NCBI GenBank assembly: GCA_964583795.1
Contig: CAZOWX010000013.1
Location: 1-45,633, forward strand
Source: JBDTME01 sp964583795
GTDB lineage: Bacteria; Patescibacteriota; Microgenomatia; UBA1400; PJMF01
Direction of reading: 5' to 3'
Length of the DNA stretch: 45,633 nucleotides
Made by a program: the position numbers and the translations under genes. The notes beneath the pieces were generated by a model. That model did not search any database. It saw only the letters and a list, made by a program, of their open reading frames with translations, and was not told the origin of the DNA. Of the stretch, positions 40,971 to 45,633 are shown piece by piece (the first letter of the stretch is position 1; each line of letters begins with the position of its first letter).

Positions 40971-41935
40971 ATAAATTTCGGTTTTCTGTACCTTTCGCGT
41001 TTCCGTTCACGAATAGCTTTGTCGTACACTTCACCAATACTTGCCAACAATTCATTAAATTCAAGTGTCTCATTCAGTGAAATATCCACCGCGACTAAGG
41101 TTCCTTGAAATGAGGGCAGTTCATTTGTTTCTCTGTGGGAATCACTATTGGGATCAGCATGTAATTTGGGAAGTCCTTTTATGTCAGTTCTATGTTTTAA
41201 CAATGTGTACTCAGCTTTACCACTATATATTGTGAAGTAATTGCGTGTAGTTTTGGCAATGGATTTGATAAAAAATAGGCCCGCACCAGCATTTTCTGCT
41301 GTGCCACCTTCTTTGCGAGTTGTACCAGTTATTCCTGGAGTCAAAGCTAGTTTAATTGCATCGATATCATTTTTGGGATGCCAATATGTATTCAAGCTTT
41401 TCCAAATACCGATCCCACAGTCACAAATTCCAATGCTTACCCTGTTTGTTTTTTTATAATATTGAGCAGCAACAATAGCCCCAGCTTTGGCAAATGAATG
41501 CTCAAGTACATTGCGAACCAATTCTCCAATAATATATTTAACGATAGTCGCATTTGCCTCAGTCAAATGAAGCAGTGGAACCATATCCGCAATAAATCGC
41601 GATTGATCTTCTGCAGTATTAATGACTGTAATGGGGACAAACCGTCCAGCCTCTTCTTTTTTGTGATAAGTAAATGGGGAGGGTGTCTCTATCAGGTCAT
41701 AAAGACCCATTCTGTCGAGATATTGACCAGTTTGAGGAACAGTCCCAATTATTTTAGTTCTCTTTTTCCCTACTTGAATCGCAAGGGCGGCAGTGATCAC
41801 TAGATTTGCCGGGTGAACTGTAATCCATTTGTCATGAGTCGATATTGTTAACTCTTTTGGTCTCGAGAAATCAAGATTTTCTAGGAAATTCTTAAAATTC
41901 CGTAAGTTCCCCTGATTTGACAGAAATACCTTCAT
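40967..41935 (-). CDS. GHKL-type ATPase (histidine-kinase-like), partner of the STAS-like protein
   Basis: In this protein of about 322 aa, residues 1-130 are an alpha/beta domain with no firm relative. Residues about 130-260 carry the Bergerat ATP fold: N box YIIGELVRNVLEHS, G1 box ICDCGIGI (Asp173) and G2 box ENAGAGLFFIKSI. It has no dimerisation/His-acceptor domain, no sensor and no membrane helix, so it is not a sensor kinase. The pairing with a STAS protein resembles SpoIIAB/RsbW modules. The ATG at 41935 follows a strong promoter and starts on its predicted +1; the longer frame from 42007 crosses that promoter. Confidence 0.8.
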   Translation of the reverse strand: MKVFLSNQGNLRNFKNFLENLDFSRPKELTISTHDKWITVHPANLVITAALAIQVGKKRTKIIGTVPQTGQYLDRMGLYDLIETPSPFTYHKKEEAGRFVPITVINTAEDQSRFIADMVPLLHLTEANATIVKYIIGELVRNVLEHSFAKAGAIVAAQYYKKTNRVSIGICDCGIGIWKSLNTYWHPKNDIDAIKLALTPGITGTTRKEGGTAENAGAGLFFIKSIAKTTRNYFTIYSGKAEYTLLKHRTDIKGLPKLHADPNSDSHRETNELPSFQGTLVAVDISLNETLEFNELLASIGEVYDKAIRERKRERYRKPKFI

Positions 41936-41987
41936 AACGTATTTTACCCGTAGAATACGTTTTGTGTCAATCTGTATCCTACGGGTA
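41936..41987 (-). promoter_or_regulatory. Promoter with nested palindromic operators upstream of the ATPase-STAS-hsdR genes
   Basis: On the minus strand TTGACA (41970-41965), an 18-bp spacer and TAAAAT (41946-41941) lead to the ATG at 41935 with no leader. TACCCGTAGGATAC (41987-41974) pairs as an inverted repeat with GTATTCTACGGGTA (41958-41945), one mismatch, spanning the -35 and -10. A second, perfect inverted repeat ACGTATT/AATACGT (41960-41954 and 41943-41937) overlaps it. A repressor binding here would block transcription; alternatively the first repeat could form a DNA hairpin. hsdS ends at 42028. Confidence 0.72.
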
Positions 41988-42027
41988 AGGCTTTGCCTGT
42001 AGGGCACAGACTGTGAAAAAGTATACT

Positions 42028-43230
42028 CTAAGGGAGTGGTGTAGTCCTCTCTTTGAAAGTCAACAATGTGTCTCGGTAATACTCATACTGTTGTCTTCGT
42101 GCTGCCAGCTCTGCTGGTAACCCAATTGAAATGTCATTTACCAGTGCATCGAATTTGTCCAAAATTGACACAATTTTTTCCTGCTCCCGAAGTGAGGGAA
42201 TTACAATCTTAACACTCTTGATTAGTGATGCATTTAGATCAGATCTAGCCCCCTGTCCCATCGACTTAATTTCACTGTAAAGAGAACTTACCCAATGGAA
42301 TACATATCTATAATTGGCCAGTTTTGGGTCAATTTGGAAATTACAACAGTGTTGATTGGTTGTAAGTGGGATTTTATTAATTGCAGATCGTCCTGCAGTC
42401 GCACCAGATATGGCAATAATCACACAATTTTCTGGAATCCACTTTGCTGAGGACTCTTTAATAGCTTTTTCAGTGATATAATTTTCTGTCTTCCAAATAT
42501 CTGTAAATTTAACTTCTTGGGTACGTAACCAAGGAATATTGCCATTTTCATAATAATCCGGCTTGTTTGCCAATGGAGTTCCTCCTGAAGAAACGTGTAA
42601 CGCAATTTCTCCCAAAGCTTTTAACCGACCAGATTTATCTGAAGCTAACAAGTTTCTTCTATAATACTCGTACTGCTTTTTCCTCGCCTCCAACTCTGCC
42701 TCCAACTCTGCCTCTAAATTTGTAAAAGTATCCAATATTCTGACGATTTCTTGTTGAATGGGGAGAGGAGGGAGGGGGATTTTAAACTTTTGGGTGTCAG
42801 GTAATGAAATTTGTGGCATTTGCATTTTACTTGCAAGTTTTTGAAAATAGGGTTCTTTTTCTTTTAAGTAATAAAAAACAAATTTAATATTAATATTGTC
42901 ATTATCACTAAAATATGACCAAAACTCATTTTTATGAGTGAACGGTTTATCATAATATTCAAACTCTATAACACCACGAGATTTGACAATTACTGATGGG
43001 ATTTGATAAATATTATTTTTCGGAATATCAGAGAAATCAACCTGAGCATATGTTTTTCCCCCAGCAAAAATTTTTACAGATGCACCATTTTTATGAAGTA
43101 CTTTCATTTGAGTTGCAGTTATTTTCGTTCCTTTATGTCGACGCATAACCTTTTCCAATTCTAAAAATTCTACTCCTCTTGGACAGAGTTTAGAAATTAG
43201 TGAGTCAAGGCGTGATTTATGTGAGGACAT
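42028..43230 (-). CDS. hsdS: Type I restriction enzyme specificity subunit
   Basis: The 400-aa protein has the expected two target-recognition domains (about 15-145 and 205-350), each followed by a conserved helix: PLPPLPIQQEIVRILDTF and PSLREQEKIVSILDKF. YEYYRRNLL and YEYYRDTLL end the two halves. The central helix carries the tetrapeptide repeat LEAELEAELEA, encoded by 12-bp DNA repeats (about 42690-42720). In other type I systems such repeats set the spacing of the two half-sites. HsdS gives the enzyme its DNA target. It begins 2 nt after the TIR gene stop, so it is embedded in the same transcript as the TIR module. Confidence 0.93.
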   Translation of the reverse strand: MSSHKSRLDSLISKLCPRGVEFLELEKVMRRHKGTKITATQMKVLHKNGASVKIFAGGKTYAQVDFSDIPKNNIYQIPSVIVKSRGVIEFEYYDKPFTHKNEFWSYFSDNDNINIKFVFYYLKEKEPYFQKLASKMQMPQISLPDTQKFKIPLPPLPIQQEIVRILDTFTNLEAELEAELEARKKQYEYYRRNLLASDKSGRLKALGEIALHVSSGGTPLANKPDYYENGNIPWLRTQEVKFTDIWKTENYITEKAIKESSAKWIPENCVIIAISGATAGRSAINKIPLTTNQHCCNFQIDPKLANYRYVFHWVSSLYSEIKSMGQGARSDLNASLIKSVKIVIPSLREQEKIVSILDKFDALVNDISIGLPAELAARRQQYEYYRDTLLTFKERTTPLP

Positions 43231-43232
43231 AG

Positions 43233-43925
43233 TTAGTCGAGGCTTTTTGAAATATCAAACTCTTCAAGTCTTTCTTTAAGGTCCAACACATGTTCAATAT
43301 ATTCGTTATGGTTTTGAATAAAATCAGTCCATTTTACAGGATGTATGTATGAGTGATCATTTCCGCTGTGATGATGACTAAGACAAATATTACAGAAAGA
43401 GCCTTTTTTATCCAACCTATTAAACATGTTCTTATTTACTATTCTAAAAAATTCGGGAGTATTCCAGCTTCTTACTCCACATGATTTGTTTGTAACAGCA
43501 TACTCATAGCTATTATTTTCGTCAGGCAAAAAAACTGCAAGCATTCCGTTGGTGTGACTAGTTCGATCATCTCGGGATTGTTCTCTTAAAGAATATGCGA
43601 CTTCTCTAGGAATCCATTGATGTTTCTCTTTTGTTGACTCTTTCATGTTTTTAGACATCAAAATGATGGTGATGGTGCTGTCATATATCCTGTCGAAAAG
43701 TTTTTGTTGAATAACTTCTTCAGTGAGATGACTCAGATCTTCATCATCTTTTTCAGCTTTATTTATGTGGTCAACTAAAACTTTTTCCATCAAGTGAGTA
43801 ACATAGTCTCGACAAGTAAGATAGTTTCCATTGTCAACTTCTAAATGCCAAGCATTCCAATCACATGTTTGATTTTGCTTTACGTGTTTATCTGCATATT
43901 TGTAACTAATAAATATCTTTGCCAT
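43233..43925 (-). CDS. TIR-like (ThsB/DUF1863-type) protein
   Basis: The 230-aa protein opens with AKIFISYKYADKHVKQN, the first strand of TIR-like DUF1863/MTH538 domains such as Thoeris ThsB. It continues with RIYDSTITIILMSKNMKES and WIPREVAYSL, where Glu108 sits at the position of the NADase Glu of TIR enzymes. A late Cys/His cluster (CNICLSHHHSGNDHSYIH) could bind metal. ThsB-type proteins make NAD-derived signals on phage infection; whether this one does is not known. The membrane-protein gene directly upstream (4 nt away) is a likely effector partner. The ATG at 43925 (MAKIFISY) is preferred to the frame start at 43946. Confidence 0.8.
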   Translation of the reverse strand: MAKIFISYKYADKHVKQNQTCDWNAWHLEVDNGNYLTCRDYVTHLMEKVLVDHINKAEKDDEDLSHLTEEVIQQKLFDRIYDSTITIILMSKNMKESTKEKHQWIPREVAYSLREQSRDDRTSHTNGMLAVFLPDENNSYEYAVTNKSCGVRSWNTPEFFRIVNKNMFNRLDKKGSFCNICLSHHHSGNDHSYIHPVKWTDFIQNHNEYIEHVLDLKERLEEFDISKSLD

Positions 43926-43929
43926 ATGT

Positions 43930-44364
43930 TTATTTTGTGATGCCAACTATGAGAATAAATATCATTGCCATACAAAGGATGAGATAAAATCCAAAAAGTG
44001 TGGGATAAAAAAGTGCCGAAAAAAGAGTTTTGTCAGCGTGAGTTTTAAAGTCACTTATATCCATGGAAAAGTCAATTTTTGTTTCAGGTATTTGACGAAC
44101 TTTGTCATACAATCCTCTATACTTGCGTTCTAGGGATAAAAAATAAGCATCATAAAACCAAAATAAAATAAGAAGAACAAAAAATAACCAAGATGCCCAA
44201 CTCGCGATTTTCAATATTTCTGAAGTTGAGATAGCGAATAACCCTGCCAGAAGAGTAATGGACCACCCTCGAAGGTAAAACAAATTCCCACCCATCCGAT
44301 CAATAATTCCCTGAATCATTTGCAAGTGAGCAATTTTATTTTGTTGTTCTGGTTCAGTTGCCAT
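43930..44364 (-). CDS. Membrane protein partnering the TIR-like gene
   Basis: The 144-aa protein begins with a soluble helix (KIAHLQMIQGIIDRMGGN), then FYLRGWSITLLAGLFAIST and two adjacent membrane helices (about 30-70). A cytoplasmic segment (LERKYRGLYDKVRQIPE) follows, and a last helix or helical hairpin near 115-143. The opening, with a helix before a Gly-Trp membrane entry, matches a widespread small membrane family that is often beside TIR-domain genes. It resembles SLATT-type two-helix effectors in layout, though not clearly in sequence. It has a GAAGGAGAG ribosome site. It may damage or depolarise the membrane when the TIR partner fires. Confidence 0.68.
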   Translation of the reverse strand: MATEPEQQNKIAHLQMIQGIIDRMGGNLFYLRGWSITLLAGLFAISTSEILKIASWASWLFFVLLILFWFYDAYFLSLERKYRGLYDKVRQIPETKIDFSMDISDFKTHADKTLFSALFYPTLFGFYLILCMAMIFILIVGITK

Positions 44365-44374
44365 ATTCTCTCCT

Positions 44375-44732
44375 TCAATTATTTTTCACTTTCCCCTTTA
44401 TCTTTTTCTCAACCCGCTTCATATTCTCCAAATACGCTTTTTCAACAGATGAGACTGTTTGATACGAATTTATTTTGAGTCTTTTCAGGAATAGCCCCAT
44501 GAAGAGTGGTTTGTCGGAAATTCTGACATACCACTTTCTCTTGCAATTCACCCTCAACAAAGACATTTTTTATATGTTCAGATATTGTTGATCGGCCTTT
44601 ATCAAAAAGTTCTGCGATCTGTTGTTGAGTCAACCATACCGTTTCACTTTCTACACGAACCTCAATCCTTGGATGACCCTCTTCTCCTTGATAGATGATA
44701 ATTTGGTCATGTGTTGTGAATTGTGTTGTCAT
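44375..44732 (-). pseudogene. RhuM-family gene remnant
   Basis: The frame from 44732 gives a typical RhuM N-terminus: IIIYQGEEGHPRIEVRVESE, ETVWLTQQQIAELFDKGRST and ISEHIKNVFVEGELQE, then it degenerates after VVCQNFRQTTLHG. A second frame, one base off, ends with YQTVSSVEKAYLENMKRVEKK, which resembles the C-terminus of the same family. The intervening 200 or so residues of a normal RhuM protein are missing. RhuM-like genes are often found between hsdM and hsdS in type I systems. It begins 1 nt after the hsdM stop. Confidence 0.75.
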
Positions 44733-44733
44733 T

Positions 44734-45633
44734 TTATTTTTCTCCCTCTATATCCCTCACAATCTCATCAATTGCTTTTCGCAGTTCACTTTGTCGAGAT
44801 ACGATCTGTTCAATCTTTGCGTTTAACTGCGTGATATTGATGACTTCACGAGTATCTTCAGGTGTGACGTAACTGGAGACAGCGATGTTGTACTCGTTAT
44901 CGGCAATAGCGCTATTGTCAACCAATTGAGAAAAATACTGAATGCTCTCTCTTTTAATGAACGCATCAAGAATTTTTTTACGATTAGTTTCTGATAACTT
45001 ATTTTTATTCCCATTTCTCACAAATTCTTTCGATGCATCGATGAACAATGTTTTATTGTCTGTCTTACTTTTTTTCAGAATGATAATGCAGGTAGCAATG
45101 GTCGTACCGAAGAATAAATCAGGTGGTAATTGGATGACTGTATCTACATAGTTATTATCGACAAGATATTTTCTAATCTTTTGTTCAGCCCCGCCTCGAT
45201 AGAGCACTCCTGGAAATTCAACAATGGCTGCTGTTCCACTAGTTGAAAGCCAGGACAGCATGTGCATAGTAAAGGCTAGATCTGCTTTGCTTTTTGGTGC
45301 CAACACACCGGCGGGTGAGAAACGAGGATCGTTGATCAGAATCGGATTGGCATCTCCTTCCCATCTGATCGAATATGGAGGGTTGGAAACAATCGCATCA
45401 AATGGTTCGTCATCCCAGTGCTTGGGATCAGTCAGTGTGTCTCCAAGTGCGATGTCAAAATTATTGTAGTTAATGTCGTGTAAGAACATGTTGATACGAC
45501 AGAGATTATAGGTAGTCAGATTGATCTCTTGACCAAAAAATCCTTGTCGAACATGTTCTTTTCCCAATACTTTTGCAAATTTTAAAAGCAGTGACCCCGA
45601 GCCACATGCTGGGTCATACACCTTGTTTACTTC
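44734..45633 (-). CDS. hsdM: Type I restriction enzyme methylase subunit (C-terminal part; gene runs off the window)
   Basis: The visible 299 residues start inside the Rossmann core: KVYDPACGSGSLLLKFAKVL is the SAM-binding motif I, and FDAIVSNPPYSIRWEGD holds the N-6 adenine methylase motif NPPY. PKSKADLAFTMHMLSWL and FPGVLYRGGAEQKIRKYL are also typical of HsdM. The C-terminal helix (LNAKIEQIVSRQSELRKAID) contacts HsdS. The reading frame is open to the window edge, so the N-terminal helical domain lies beyond 45633. HsdM methylates adenine in the target named by HsdS. The stop is followed at once by the RhuM remnant. Confidence 0.95.
   Translation of the reverse strand, partial: EVNKVYDPACGSGSLLLKFAKVLGKEHVRQGFFGQEINLTTYNLCRINMFLHDINYNNFDIALGDTLTDPKHWDDEPFDAIVSNPPYSIRWEGDANPILINDPRFSPAGVLAPKSKADLAFTMHMLSWLSTSGTAAIVEFPGVLYRGGAEQKIRKYLVDNNYVDTVIQLPPDLFFGTTIATCIIILKKSKTDNKTLFIDASKEFVRNGNKNKLSETNRKKILDAFIKRESIQYFSQLVDNSAIADNEYNIAVSSYVTPEDTREVINITQLNAKIEQIVSRQSELRKAIDEIVRDIEGEK

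Noticed and set aside
43233..44364. Calling the TIR pair a Thoeris system.
   Set aside because: The ThsA effector (SIR2-SLOG or macro-membrane) is absent; the partner is a membrane protein without a recognisable ligand-binding domain.

Overview
The window looks like a chromosomal segment of an uncultivated, streamlined bacterium, most likely Candidatus Patescibacteria (CPR) and perhaps Microgenomates. The reasons are inferential: moderately AT-rich DNA, short intergenic gaps, many small membrane proteins of CPR type, an LCP-family protein with a Pro/Thr linker, and above all many genes whose start codon lies at the predicted transcription start about 12 nt after the first base of a -10 box (leaderless genes at 63, 6864, 9195, 15299, 16274, 23897 and 34033). 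TGA, TAA and TAG are all used as ordinary stops, so the standard bacterial code applies.

Layout. 1-9.2 kb: envelope and housekeeping genes (acyltransferase, HIT protein, a DUF4430 lipoprotein next to an ECF-S-like membrane protein, alpha/beta hydrolase, K+ channel, isoprenylcysteine-methyltransferase-like protein, LCP ligase-like protein, SAM methyltransferase, GT39 mannosyltransferase-like protein). 9.2-14.5 kb: RNase Y without a membrane anchor, methionine aminopeptidase, and argS behind a probable T-box leader. That leader is split by a 169-bp palindromic MITE. 14.5-18 kb: a cupin, small membrane proteins, and two tRNA-Arg genes embedded in heptamer repeats, one of them flanked by a 24-bp inverted repeat.

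18.2-23.0 kb: a more AT-rich three-gene operon with a conventional -35/-10 promoter. It encodes a 1038-aa fusion (type I phosphoribosyltransferase, TrpF-like isomerase, HAD-like C-terminus), a 2-hydroxyacid-dehydrogenase homologue and a Ham1/RdgB-like protein. It looks like an uncharacterised PRPP-dependent pathway acquired by transfer. 23.2-33.7 kb: redox protein, SDR, an unusual tRNA-Ser, an ECF sigma factor with a membrane partner and a secreted protein, an ABC exporter, aldose epimerase, M20 peptidase, and three broken genes (inositol monophosphatase, CPBP protease, and an unidentified frameshifted gene).

34.0-45.6 kb: a defence and DNA-processing island. It holds a Cas4-like/DUF2779 nuclease, a second MITE, DinD, and a type I restriction-modification locus transcribed leftwards. 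Its order is hsdM (cut by the window edge), a RhuM remnant, a membrane protein, a ThsB-like TIR protein, hsdS, a GHKL ATPase, a STAS-like DUF4325 protein, hsdR and a HARE-HTH/PD-(D/E)XK nuclease. Two extra two-gene modules (TIR plus membrane; ATPase plus STAS) thus sit between the core hsd genes, and the ATPase/STAS/hsdR part has its own promoter overlapped by nested palindromes. This composite locus and the 18-23 kb operon are the best candidates for undescribed systems.
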